A model generated the notes under the pieces. The model was not told the origin of the DNA. It saw only the letters and a program-made list of their open reading frames with translations, and did no database searches. The position numbers and the translations under genes are program-made. From Bufo bufo (taxonomy: Eukaryota; Chordata; Amphibia; Anura; Bufonidae), in the NCBI RefSeq assembly GCF_905171765.1, contig NC_053397.1, forward strand, positions 118,230,378 to 118,294,377: a DNA stretch of 64,000 bases. Direction: 5' to 3'. Numbering within the stretch: the stretch's first letter is position 1; every line of letters starts with the position of its first letter. This document shows, in pieces, positions 12,150-22,032 of this stretch.

Positions 12150-12690
12150 TTAGATAAGTGTTACTATGCGTGCAAGGTACTGTGCCACCCTATATAAGTG
12201 GTGGGCAGTGGGCACAGTACAGTCTGTGTGGGCCTGACACACACTGGCTTGCAACTGTGATTATATCACAGAAAAAGATTAAATATAATTTTTTTTTATC
12301 TGCGAGGTATTTGTGAGTGAGTGACACCCTGTAACGGTATGAGTGGAGGCCTAGCCACTAGCCAGTGGCCACAATACAGTCTGTGTGGGCCTGACACACA
12401 CGCTTGCAAATGTGATTATATCACAGAAAAAGATTAAATATAATTTTTTTTATCTGCAAGGTATTTGAGCGAGTGACACCCTGTAACGGTATGAGTGGAG
12501 GCCTAGCCAGTGGCCACAATACAGTCTGTGTGGGCCTGACACACACTGGCTTGCAACTGTGATTATATCACAGAAAAAGATTAAATAGAATTTTTTTTTA
12601 TCTGCAAGGTATTTTCTGTCACACCCTATATAAATGGTGTGCACACAGTACTGTCTGTGACTGAGCCTGCAGCCTCTCACACACGGGCAG
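12150..12690. repeat. ~140-bp tandem array just 5' of hAT-1 transposase
   Basis: About four units are present, beginning near 12186, 12330, 12475 and 12619. Each contains caccctatataagtggt or a variant, acagtctgtgtgggcctgac, and tgattatatcacagaaaaag with attaaatataattttt. The array starts about 40 bp upstream of the transposase start codon, so it occupies the promoter position on the minus strand. It ends in a TA microsatellite, which is where the Tc1 element inserted. Confidence 0.85.
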
Positions 12691-12716
12691 GCAACTGAAA
12701 TATATATATATATATA

Positions 12717-14348
12717 CAGTGGGATGCAAAAGTTTGGGCAACCTTGTTAATCGTCATGATTTTCCTGTATAAATCGTTGGTTGTTACGATAAAAAATGTC
12801 AGTTAAATATATCATATAGGAGACACACAGTGATATTTGAGAAGTGAAATGAAGTTTATTGGATTTACAGAAAGTGTGCTATAATTGTTTAAACAAAATT
12901 AGGCAGGTGCATAAATTTGGGCACTGTTGTCATTTTATTGATTCCAAAACCTTTAGAACTAATTATTGGAACTCAAATTGGCTTGGTAAGCTCAGTGACC
13001 TCTGACCTACATACACAGGTGAATCCAATTATGAGAGAGTATTTAAGGGGGTCAATTGTAAGTTTCCCTCCTCTTTTAATTTTCTCTGAAGAGTAGCAAC
13101 ATGGTGGTCTCAAAACAACTCTCAAATGACCTGAAGACAAAGATTGTTCACCATCATGGTTTAGGGGAAGGATACAGAAAGCTGTCTCAGAGATTTCAGC
13201 TGTCTGTTTCCACAGTTAGGAACATATTGAGGAAATGGAAGACCACAGGCTCAGTTCAAGTTAAGGCTCGAAGTGGCAGACCAAGAAAAATCTCGGATAG
13301 ACAGAAGCGACGAATGCTGAGAACAGTCAGAGTCAACCCACAGATCAGCACCAAAGACCTACAACATCATCTTGCTGCAGATGGAGTCACTGTGCATCGT
13401 TCAACCATTCGGCGCACTTTACACAAGGAGATGCTGTATGCGAGAGTGATGAAGAGGAAGCCTTTTCTCCGCCCACAGCACAAAAAGTGCCGCTTGAGGT
13501 GGACTAAAGCACATTTGGACAAGCCAGCTTCATTTTGGAATAAGGTGCTGTGGACTGATGAAACTAAAATTGAGTTATTTGGCCATAACAAAGGGCGTTA
13601 TGCACGGAGGAAAAAGAACACAGCATTCCAAGAAAAACACCTGCTACCTACAGTAAAATATGGTGATGGTTCCATCATGTTGTGGGGCTGTGTGGCCAGT
13701 GCAGGGACTGGGAATCTTGTCAAAGTTGAGGGACGCATGGATTCCACTCAGTATCAGCAGATTCTGGAGACCAATGTCCAGGAATCAGTGACAAAGCTGA
13801 AGCTGCGCCGGGGCTGGAACTTTCAACAAGACAACGACCCTAAACACTGCTCAAAATCCACTAAGGCATTTATGCAGAGGAACAAGTACAACGTTCTGGA
13901 ATGGCCATCTCAGTCCCCAGACCTGAATATAATTGAAAATCTGTGGTGTGACTTAAAGAGATCTGTCCATGCTCGGAAGCCATCAAACCTGAATGAACTA
14001 AAGATGTTTTGTAAAGAGGAATGGTCCAAAATACCTTCAACCAGAATCCAGACTCTCATTGGAACCTACAGGAAGCGTTTAGAGGCTGTAATTTCTGCAA
14101 ACGGAGGATCTACTAAATATTGATTTCATTTCTTTTTTGTGGTGCCCAAATTTTTGCACCTGCCTAATTCTGTTTAAACAATTATAGCACACTTTCTGTA
14201 AATCCAATAAACTTCATTTCACTTCTCAAATATCAGTGTGTGTGTCTCCTATATGATATATTTAACTGACATTTTTTATCGCAACAACCAACGATTTATA
14301 CAGGAAAATCATGACGATTAACAAGGTTGCCCAAACTTTCGCATCCCA

Positions 14349-14351
<3 letters not shown>
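12717..14351 (+). mobile_element. Complete Tc1/mariner element with ~210-bp TIRs
   Basis: The element starts cagtgggatgcaaaagtttg and ends with the reverse complement, flanked by TA on both sides in a TA microsatellite (12715-12716 and 14352-14353). The terminal inverted repeats are about 210 bp, to the motif gcaggtgcataaatttgggc. By eye they differ at about six positions (about 3%). Length is 1635 bp. The single transposase frame is open. Long TIRs of this size resemble the IR/DR class of Tc1 elements. Little decay suggests a fairly recent insertion into hAT-1. Confidence 0.97.
13101..14123 (+). CDS. Tc1-like transposase, intact, DD34E
   Basis: The protein is 340 residues, the usual length for Tc1 transposases, and would catalyse cut-and-paste transposition at TA sites. 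The N-terminal half is a paired-like bipartite helix-turn-helix DNA-binding domain (residues about 1-120), with a GRPRK AT-hook-like linker at 59-63. The catalytic triad is visible as WTDETK (Asp153), QQDNDPKH (Asp244) and SPDLNIIENLW (Glu279), with 34 residues between the last two, which is DD34E. The conserved LWGCVASAG glycine-rich box is at about 194-202. The start at 13101 is the first ATG after the 5' TIR. There are no internal stops or frameshifts. Activity is possible from sequence but unproven. Confidence 0.96.
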   Translation: MVVSKQLSNDLKTKIVHHHGLGEGYRKLSQRFQLSVSTVRNILRKWKTTGSVQVKARSGRPRKISDRQKRRMLRTVRVNPQISTKDLQHHLAADGVTVHRSTIRRTLHKEMLYARVMKRKPFLRPQHKKCRLRWTKAHLDKPASFWNKVLWTDETKIELFGHNKGRYARRKKNTAFQEKHLLPTVKYGDGSIMLWGCVASAGTGNLVKVEGRMDSTQYQQILETNVQESVTKLKLRRGWNFQQDNDPKHCSKSTKAFMQRNKYNVLEWPSQSPDLNIIENLWCDLKRSVHARKPSNLNELKMFCKEEWSKIPSTRIQTLIGTYRKRLEAVISANGGSTKY

Positions 14352-14353
<2 letters not shown>

Positions 14354-14386
<33 letters not shown>

Positions 14387-14788
14387 AATAAAAAAAGCAG
14401 ACTGATGTACCAGCCCTGAAAAGGGCTTTTTGGGGTGATGTCAGGACGCTGTCCTTACAGCAGATGAGTCTGTGGACACAGAACACTGCCCTAGCTAACG
14501 CTTTCCCTATTGAATCAGCAGTAGCAGCACTGTCCCTCCTCTCACTGAGAATTCAGCTTCCGAATGAATCTAAAATGGATGCTGTCCTTGAGGTGGGAGG
14601 GTCTGGGAGGGAGGGTCTGCTGCTGATTGGCTGGAATGTGTCTGCTGACTGTGAGGTACAGGGTCAAAGTTTACTCAATGATGATGTATAGGGGGCGGAC
14701 CGAACATCGCATATATGTTCGCCCGCCGCGGCGAACAAGCTATGTTCGCCGGGAACTATTCGCCGGCGAACTATTCGGGACATCTCTA
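14354..14788. other. hAT-1 right subterminal region
   Basis: After the TA microsatellite this non-coding segment contains ccagccctgaaaagggcttt, a tagctaacg box, gattggctgg and gggtcaaagttt. It ends in GTTCGC-rich hairpins and the gggacatctcta terminus. The same order of motifs is seen at about 63650-63960, which identifies both as ends of one transposon family. No gene is seen. Confidence 0.65.
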
Positions 14789-14896
14789 CTCACAACATCC
14801 ACTCAGTGAAATTGGAGGGAAAATCTACCTGGATACACGCATCCCATTGCAAACGAGTCAAAATCTCGGGAGAAGAAGATCACTGACCAGACCATC

Positions 14897-16965
14897 ATGA
14901 TCATGTATATCCTTTTATGTCGTATTGTTGTATTGATTCTACTTCTACCCCAATCGTCTGGACCTCAGTCTAAAACAGTGATGGTCCATGGAGTCCAGAC
15001 AGCCATTACACAAGAACAGGAAGATTCACAGGTCAACACCATATTTTGGTATAACTCCTTAGCTGTCCATGTGGCAGTATTTAAGGTTGACTACTGTAAC
15101 ATAGTAAAGCCCTGTCCAACCCCAGGGCAGCAATGTAATGCTTATGTGGATGGCACAATATACATATGTGTAACAGATGATGATTATTGGGGAAAGAATT
15201 GTGCATATTGGGGCTCTGTTGGCTGGACCACAGGCGCTGACTGGGGATATAAACCCACAAGTGCACTAGATAGAGTGGATAAAAATGGTAAACCACTCCT
15301 TACCCGTATGACCATTAGAAAGACCGGTGGTTGCTCTTGGCTTGGGAAGACTGGATCCAATATGCCACTGACTCTGACAATAGAGAACCCCAGTCCAGGG
15401 GATGCTGGGGAATATATACTTAGTTCATATGTAACCGGAGGTCCCACACCTCGATATGGCAGATTTTATCTACGAGACATGCAAAATAATCCAAAATGGG
15501 GAACCACATCCACTGTGAAGCCTCCTGTACAATTAAACCCCTTAGTGCCACCACGCGTTTCCACCTTCAACCACATGGTGGCGATATCTAACCCCACCTT
15601 TGAAGATACTCTAGCCATAGAAACAGGCTATACAGACATTAACCTGTGGCTAGAATGGATGAAATATAATGCCAACTCACATAATAAAAGTGATTGTTAT
15701 GTATGCAGTGCTGCCCGCCCTCATCTAGGTACAGTACCTCTCCATATTCCCTCCAGCCAGGAAGACTGTTTCTTTAGCTTATATACCAACAAAAATTCAA
15801 GTGATGATCTGTGTACACATTGGAAGGAAAAGTACCCATTAGTTACTGGAACCCATAGGCTAGGACAAGGGCTCACAATCTATCCTGGTAACTATACCTG
15901 TTATACCAGCCTTATTGGTAATAGAAACTTAGTAAACTTTACCGATGAATTCTGTGGGATTTACAGTGAATACCCAGGGAGAAACCTACAGGAACAAAAA
16001 CAATCGCTGGGTGACATTTATTGGATATGTGGAGATATGAAAATACGGACCAGATTGGAAAGGAACTGGACAGGACAGTGTGCTCTAGCCAAAGTCATAA
16101 TGCCTCTCCATATTTTGCCTGCGGATGTAGGCAGAGGTCTGTAGCTACAGCTGATATAAAAATCTGACCGCTTCCCGTAGAAATAGGAGAGAAGTGGCAG
16201 GGAGTCTGGATCCACACGTTTACTTAGACTCCATAGGGGTTCCTAGAGGAGTACCAAATGATTTCAAGGCCAGAGATGAAGTCAAGGCAGGATTTGAATC
16301 CCTTAGTGACCATTAACAAGAATGTGGCCTGGATCAATTACATTTACTATAATCAGCAGCGGTTTTTAAACTACACTAGATATGCTATAAAAGGCATAGC
16401 TGAACAACTCGAGGCTACCTCCCAGATGACGTTCCAAAACAGGATTGCTCTAGATATGGTCTTAGCAGAAAAAGGGAGGGGGTGTAAAATGATCCCAAAA
16501 ACTAGTGTATGTTGTACTTATATCCCAGATGACACCGGTCCCAATGATAAAGTTACTCTAGCCATTAAAAATCTTGACGATCTAGCAGATGAAATGAAAA
16601 GAAATTCAGGGGTCTCAGATCCCTCGGAACGGTACTTTGGATGGATGTCTGAGTGGCAGAAAATGCTGACTCAGATAGGGGTGACTATCTTGATTATTTT
16701 GGTACTTTTTGTGATTATTACACATTGCATACTTCCTTGTTTTCGTAAACTTTCTGACAAGATCACAGATGCCCCCTTGATGACTTACCTAGACATGGCT
16801 TCGATACCACTCACACCACCTACTTGTTCACAAACTCCCCCTCTCCTCATTCATCTCGAGTATCAGATGTTCTGCCATCCACATCCATGGAAACAACCCC
16901 AAGAGAAGATGAAGATGACTTTCCTCCTCCTCCTCCTACTCTGTGAAAAGTGGCTGATAAAATAG
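14897..16965 (+). pseudogene. env: ERV-1 envelope glycoprotein remnant
   Basis: This is an old endogenous retroviral Env. The SU part (14897-16144, 415 codons open) starts with a hydrophobic signal peptide and has several N-glycosylation sites and a CYVC motif of the CXXC type seen in gammaretrovirus-like SU. The TM part lies at 16258-16965 and shows a fusion-proximal helix, an immunosuppressive-like region ending in a Cys-X8-Cys-Cys motif near 16483-16515, and one membrane-spanning segment near 16680-16735. A stop at 16142 and a frameshift near 16305 separate SU and TM, so no full protein is made. It is clearly related to, but diverged from, the minus-strand env at 19094-21352. A purine tract and an LTR follow directly. 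Confidence 0.9.
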
Positions 16966-17112
16966 TGCAAGAGATCCAAAAGCAATGTCCGTCCCTCATC
17001 ATGGGCATCATCTACTAGAGATGAGGCGGGTGCACTGGGGGTGAAGAAGTACCACCTGGAGGACATTCTCAGGGATCATTAGGCAGGGTCAGTCATGTCA
17101 TCAACCAAGAAT

Positions 17113-17126
17113 ACAAAAGGGGGGAC
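17113..17126 (+). promoter_or_regulatory. ERV-1 polypurine tract
   Basis: The purine run acaaaaggggggac lies immediately before the TGTT start of the LTR, where plus-strand DNA priming would occur in a retrovirus. Confidence 0.8.
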
Positions 17127-17642
17127 TGTTATGGAATTATGGAGTGGGATGACAGAATGTATTCTTATCCTTGATTCATATCTATCTCTCTCTCTCATCA
17201 GCAGCCTCTTGTCTCTCCATGTCTGTCTCTCCCCCCTGTTGTCTGTCTGTCCCCCCCCCCTCCTTCTTCTCCCCAACTTCCCCTTTTCAGTATTGCAATA
17301 TTACCAAATAAACATATGCTTGCTTTTTTATAGAAGTACATTAAGCACATGACGTACATAAGAATAAAGCTTGCATGCGATAGGATAACATAATCTGCGC
17401 ACTTTTATATCCATATATAGCAAATTGCAGAACTAATTACGTGTACTTGAGATACTGGACATTAATATTAAGCCTATCATAAATGCTTATGAGATTATTA
17501 GATAACGCCTTGATAAGGGACTATAAAAAAATGTAACTTCCTCAAATAAAACAGAGTATTGTCTCATAACGTCTCATGAGTCAGTTCCTCTCACTATGCG
17601 CACAGATTGCAATATTGCCTAAGAATAGAATAATTGGAAACA
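17127..17642 (+). repeat. ERV-1 LTR (3' LTR)
   Basis: It begins TGTTATGG after the purine tract and probably ends ...GGAAACA at 17642. The right end is inferred from the TGTT/AACA inverted ends and is not confirmed. It contains a long pyrimidine tract (about 17180-17280), a TATAAAAAA box at 17522 and an AATAAA signal at 17545. Pol sequence of a different ERV (ERV-2) starts within about 50 bp of its end, so the junction is a recombination or nested insertion. Confidence 0.7.
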
Positions 17643-17689
17643 GCTGTCACAAAGTTACTGACGTTTGGGTCAGAACCGAACCAGGACCA

Positions 17690-18602
17690 GGACAAGATCA
17701 GCCTCACTCAGGCACCTGCTCTAAGCAATCCAAACCCAGATTTACCCTTTGCAATGCAGGTCAATGCCTACAAAATAGCGATTACGGCTGTGTTGCTACA
17801 AGAGAGACAAGGAAAATTGGTTCCTGTTGGATACCTATCAAGTTTATTGAGTCCTGTGGAAATAGGATTTGAGGACTGTGTCAGAAATCTTTTGGCAGTA
17901 CACTGGGCAGTGATAGCTACAGAACCGCCAAGATCATCATACAAACACCTCACATTCCCATCAAGATGCTCTTGGAGCGGACGCTCAGTGGAGTGTCATC
18001 TCAAAGGGTAGCCAGATGGCTGGTAGATCTGACACCAAGAAACATCACTGTAGCACACAGTACTACCTATGTGCTGCCACAACTGATGCACTACGAAGGT
18101 GAGAAACATGATTGTGGAGAGGTGCATAGGACTAAGACACAGGAAGTATCCAAATTGACAGGAGGAAAGGAAGATCTGAAAATTTGGGTGGATGGATCTA
18201 AGAATTGGGAAGAGGGACAGTTTCACACAGGGTACGCCATGTGGTGTCCACAAATTAATGAACGAATTCTCATTAGGTGCCCAAGAAATTTCTCCGCTCA
18301 AAGAGCAGAGTTGGAAGCGGTAAGAGAAGCCATTTTTCACTTTCAGTCAGGCCCAATTGCTATCTTTTCCGACAGTGCCTATGTTACTAGATTACTAATT
18401 GAGTACATGCCTTTGTGGCATACAAGAGGGTTTAGTGATGCATCAGGAAAGACACTTGCACATGGTTCAGTGTTAAAGGGCATTTGGGACAAAGCCTGTT
18501 TAGAACCACAAAGAGTAGCAATAATAAAGGTGAAGGCACATCAGAAGGGCATTGATGAAATGAGGTAGACAAACCAGCCAAAGAGGCAGCTGTCATGAGG
18601 GC
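17690..18602 (+). pseudogene. pol: ERV-2 pol: RT connection and RNase H
   Basis: The fragment starts in the reverse-transcriptase connection (SLTQAPALS, FAMQVNAYKIA, PVGYLSSLLSP). It continues into RNase H, with IWVDGSK (Asp), QRAELEAV (Glu), IFSDSAYV (Asp) and KVKAHQKG (His) near 18190-18550. Frameshifts are seen near 17950 and 18552. Pol is then cut at 18602 by the LTR of the minus-strand provirus ERV-3 and resumes at 33169 with the integrase. The flanking bases agggc and ggggc are consistent with a short target duplication. RT palm and gag are absent here. Confidence 0.88.
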
Positions 18603-19067
18603 TGAAAGGAATCTCAACGTCCCACTTGGTACCCCTGGCACCAAACTTCTAGTATCGGCTTGGTTTGAGTCTTGTTCTGACGTCAGGAGAGCGCTTCGCT
18701 CAGTAGGGAATAACAGACACAACAATGGTGTACTGAATGAACGCTCTGAGGTTTATTTTTAATTCACACAGGTTATATAGAGGGGGCTTTACCCCCTTTA
18801 TTAGCATATCATCGTAAGTTATGTATTCAACCTATCATATTAACACGTTCTATTCTACAGACAGAAAAAGAGAAACAAAAACAGAACTTCAATATTAGGA
18901 ATATTGTCCGGGAGTCGTGCCAAAGAGATAAAATTCAGGGTTACAGAGAAAAGAAACTTAACAGCAATCAGATTAACAGCAATCAGAGTTAGTTTCTAAC
19001 AGAGAAATGAAACTACAGCAAAAAGCAGAATTGGTTTTGACATATAAAAAAACATGGATTCCTTTCA
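18603..19067 (-). repeat. ERV-3 3' LTR
   Basis: The 465-bp LTR has perfect TGAAAGGAAT...ATTCCTTTCA ends. On the minus strand it carries a CTATATAA box (plus-strand ttatatag near 18772) and an AATAAA signal (near 18755). The env-side neighbour is the purine tract. It is the downstream LTR of the minus-strand provirus. Confidence 0.93.
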
Positions 19068-19080
19068 AATCCCCTCTTAG
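19068..19080 (-). promoter_or_regulatory. ERV-3 polypurine tract
   Basis: On the minus strand the sequence is aagaggggattt, directly before the TGAAAG start of the 3' LTR. Position and composition fit a retroviral plus-strand primer tract. Confidence 0.8.
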
Positions 19081-19093
19081 AACCTTTAGTGTA

Positions 19094-21352
19094 TCACACT
19101 ACATGGTTCTTTCCTTTCTTGTCCCTTTTCTCTCTATATGATGTTAGATAATTTTTATACCCTTCTGGGCTTCGATCCTCCTGGGGTAGAGTAGTCTGAT
19201 ATAATGACATATTAGAGAGCCCTTTTTCTAGCATTCGTCTCACACAAGGAATAACACATAATGCTACTACACCTATTACTACAATTACTATTAGTATGAC
19301 AATCCCTAGTTGCATGAGACCTTGTTTCCAACTTGTGAACCACCCAAAGTATTGATCCCATCGCATATTTATACCCGAGTTCTTTTTCAGTTCTATTGAC
19401 AGATCTTCAAGCTTTTTTATAGCTAGTGTGACCTTACCAGTGGGGCCAGTATTATTTAGTATGTATGTGCAACAGGAGGTTGGATCAGTCAATACTCGGC
19501 ACACTCCGCCCTTCTCTGCAAGAATCATATCCAACACCATTCGATTCTGGAATGTCATGATTGAGTCTGCTTGTAGTCCTTCTGCTACCCCTTGTAATGC
19601 ATCTCTGGTATAGTTTACAAACCTTTGCTGATTGTGGTATATGTAATTTATCCAATCCACATTTTTATTCACAGTAATGATGGGAAATATTGATTCAAAT
19701 CCGGCTGCTACTTGATCTCTAGCTTTGATCTCATCTGGGACCCCTCTTGGAACGCCTATTGCATCTATATACACATGGGGATCAAAGCTTGAAAGGGGGC
19801 TGCTTCTTTTGTTTATCTTTAGCACCCCTTTTTATATAATATCTGATTCAGTAAAAATGTGCATGTTCATTATAACTTTGGCAAGCGCACATTCACCTTT
19901 CCAGGCACCTTCCAATCTGGATCTTATTTTTCCATCTCCACAGATCCAGTACACATCTCCTATGGAGTATACTTGGTTCTGAGTGAGGGATATGTTCAGA
20001 TTGCTGTATTTGTGACAATAACCCTTGGTGAAATTCTGTACATTCCTCCCATGTGTACTCCCTTTGCAACATGTGTAGTTACCTGGATGTACCTGGATTC
20101 CTGCCCCTGGGTGAGGATTTTTTAACAACAGAGGCTATTTTGATTTCCATTCTGTACATTCACTGTGGTTATAAGACATATTAACAAAAAGAGTCAAAAA
20201 ACATTCTTCAACACTTTCTGGTAATACTAGGGGTACGGTACCTAGATGTGGCTTGGCAGCACCGCATATGTAACAGTTGCTTTTATTCACAGAGGCTGCA
20301 CTATAATTCATCCACTCCAGCCACAAATTAGCATCAGAAAAACCCGTCTCCATGGCCAAAGTATCCTCATATGTGGGATCAGATATGGCCCTTAGGTTTT
20401 TTAGAGAAACTATATGTGGGGCTAGTGGGTTTTTGGGGACACCTGTGATGGGTTGGTATTCCTTAGACTTATACATATCTCTAAGGCTGGGTTCACACTT
20501 GAGCGCATTTTATATGCGCGTTTAATGCGCGTTTTTGTTGCACGTTTTTATGCGCGTTTTTTGCAATAGTAAACGCGCTTTTGACACGCGTTTGTGTGAT
20601 TGACTGCAGTGTCCTATGGCCACAAACGCGCGTCAAAACGCCCCAAAGAAGCTCAAGAACTTGTTTGAGTGTAGGGCGTTTTTCAGCGCGTTCAAACGCG
20701 CTGTAAAACGCTCAAGTGTGAACCAGGGCCATAGGGAAGCATTGGTTTTCATGTGTTGAGCGTTTTACAGCGCGTTTGAACGCGCTGTAAAACGCTCAAG
20801 TGTGAACCCAGCCTAAGTCTGAACATTTGTGTTATCCGGGAAGTCGCAGCTCCCCACATTTTATGGAAGTACCCTCCCAATACATAATCTCCTTCATCAT
20901 ATTTACCAGAGTTTTCTATTGTCAATACAATTTTCATTTCCGCTGACCTTTTTTTGCAATAATTCAATGAGGAGGTGTCCACATAACACGTCCCTCTCTC
21001 AAGGAGTGTCATTCTAGTCAAAAGGGACTTAGAATTTTTATCCCTCCCTTTGAGGGCGCTTTCTGGTTTATATCCCCATTCTGTCCCTGTATTCCATCCC
21101 ACTGATCCCCAGTATTCACAACCTTTTCCCCAGTATGAGTCTGTTACACAAATATAGGCCTGTCCTTCTACATAGTCGTTGGAACAGTAGTTATAATATG
21201 AACATGTTTTCAATATATCACAAAGACAAAAGGTGTAGGTAGCCAAGTGAGTGTTAGATGAATTATACCAAAAGGTGATGACCCTTACTAGTTGCGGCTA
21301 CTTCTCCCATACTACTAATTGGTAAAATAACCAAGATTATTGAAGCAATCTT
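19094..21352 (-). pseudogene. env: ERV-3 envelope remnant, split by a MITE
   Basis: Read on the minus strand, SU begins upstream of 21246 and runs to about 20820. It is split by the foldback MITE at 20485-20813, continues 20476-19832, and is followed by TM at 19825-19094. Visible features are SU cysteines including a CYIC (CXXC) motif, a basic KINKR stretch before TM that could be a protease site, an immunosuppressive-like helix followed by Cys-X8-Cys-Cys, and a hydrophobic anchor near 19320-19250. In-frame stops lie near 20133 and 19830. The extreme N-terminus is lost in a second MITE. It is related to the ERV-1 env, so both belong to one env lineage. It is non-functional as it stands. Confidence 0.9.
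20485..20813. mobile_element. Foldback MITE A (329 bp, TAA duplication)
   Basis: The ends ggctgggttcacacttgagc and its reverse complement frame GCGTTT-rich internal palindromes (tttgaacgcgctgtaaaacg and its inverse). TAA flanks both sides (20482-20484 and 20814-20816). A 3-bp TWA duplication is typical of PIF/Harbinger elements, so that class is likely but not proven. It splits the SU part of ERV-3 env. Confidence 0.85.
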
Positions 21353-21353
21353 A

Positions 21354-21715
21354 GGCTATGTTCACATCAGCGTTCAGCCTTTCCGTTCTCCTGCTCCGTT
21401 ATAGGAGCAGGAAAACGGAAAGGACGGATTCGGCTCATAACTGAGCCGAACGGAGCCTACGGACCTCATAGACCCCCATAGACTATAATGGGGTCCGTTA
21501 GGTTTCCGCTCAGAAGATGATTTTGGAGCGGAGACAAAAGTCCTGCATGCATCTTCTGAGCGGAAACCTAACGGACCCCATTATAGTCTATGGGGGTCTA
21601 TGAGGTCCGTAGGCTCCGTTCGGCTCAGTTATGAGCCGAATCCGTCCTTTCCATTTTCCTGCTCCTATAACGGAGCAGGAGAACGGAAAGGCTGAACGCT
21701 GATTTGAACATAGCC
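21354..21715. mobile_element. Foldback MITE B (362 bp)
   Basis: It is a near-perfect long palindrome with ends ggctatgttcacatcagcgt and its inverse. Arms of about 170 bp include ttccgttctcctgctccgtt and aacggaccccattatagtc. Its immediate flanks, cttaggct and agcctaag, are themselves inverted because env sequence lies in opposite orientation on the two sides. For that reason no ordinary direct target duplication is visible. Confidence 0.85.
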
Positions 21716-21716
21716 T

Positions 21717-22032
21717 AAGATTGCTTCAATAATCTTGTTGATTTTACCAATTAGTAGTATGGGAGAAGTAGCCGCAACTAGTAAGGGCGGTGTCATCACC
21801 TTTTGGTATAATTCATCTAACACTCACTTGGCTACCTACACCTTTTGTCTTTGTGATATATTGAAAACATGTTCATTATAACTACTGTTACAACGAATAT
21901 GTAGAAGGACAGGCCTATATTTGCATGCAGGACTTTTGTCTCCGCTCCAAAATCATCTTCTGAGCGGAAACCTAACGGACCCCATTATAGTCGGAAAGAA
22001 CGGAAAGGCTGAACGCTGATGTGAACAAGGCC
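21717..22032 (+). repeat. Inverted copy of ERV-3 env N-terminus plus MITE B fragment
   Basis: The bases 21717-21932 repeat, on the plus strand, env sequence that lies on the minus strand at about 21130-21353 (shared text taagattgcttcaataatct, agtatgggagaagtagccgc, ataattcatctaacactcac). They are followed directly by internal MITE B sequence (tgcaggacttttgtctccgc) and a MITE end (gaaaggctgaacgctgatgt) to about 22030, after which pol resumes. The plus copy keeps six bases (gcggtg) missing from the minus copy. The order MITE, inverted env, partial MITE suggests a template switch driven by the palindrome. Confidence 0.85.

Larger units (their letters stand above)
5597..14788 (-). mobile_element. 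hAT-1: large hAT-type DNA transposon (composite)
   Basis: The left end begins tagagatgtcgcgaac and the right end, read on the opposite strand, begins tagagatgtcccgaa. Both are followed by GTTCGC/GCGAAC-rich sequence, so they look like terminal inverted repeats of one element about 9.2 kb long. It encloses a minus-strand hAT transposase relic (12143-8882), tandem arrays on both flanks, a MITE and a complete Tc1 insertion. The 8 bases outside the ends (tctacagc and ctcacaac) match at only 4 of 8 positions, with all mismatches transitions, so the target duplication is not proven and the two ends could come from different copies. A second family member lies at 44956 onward with homologous ends. 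Confidence 0.6.
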
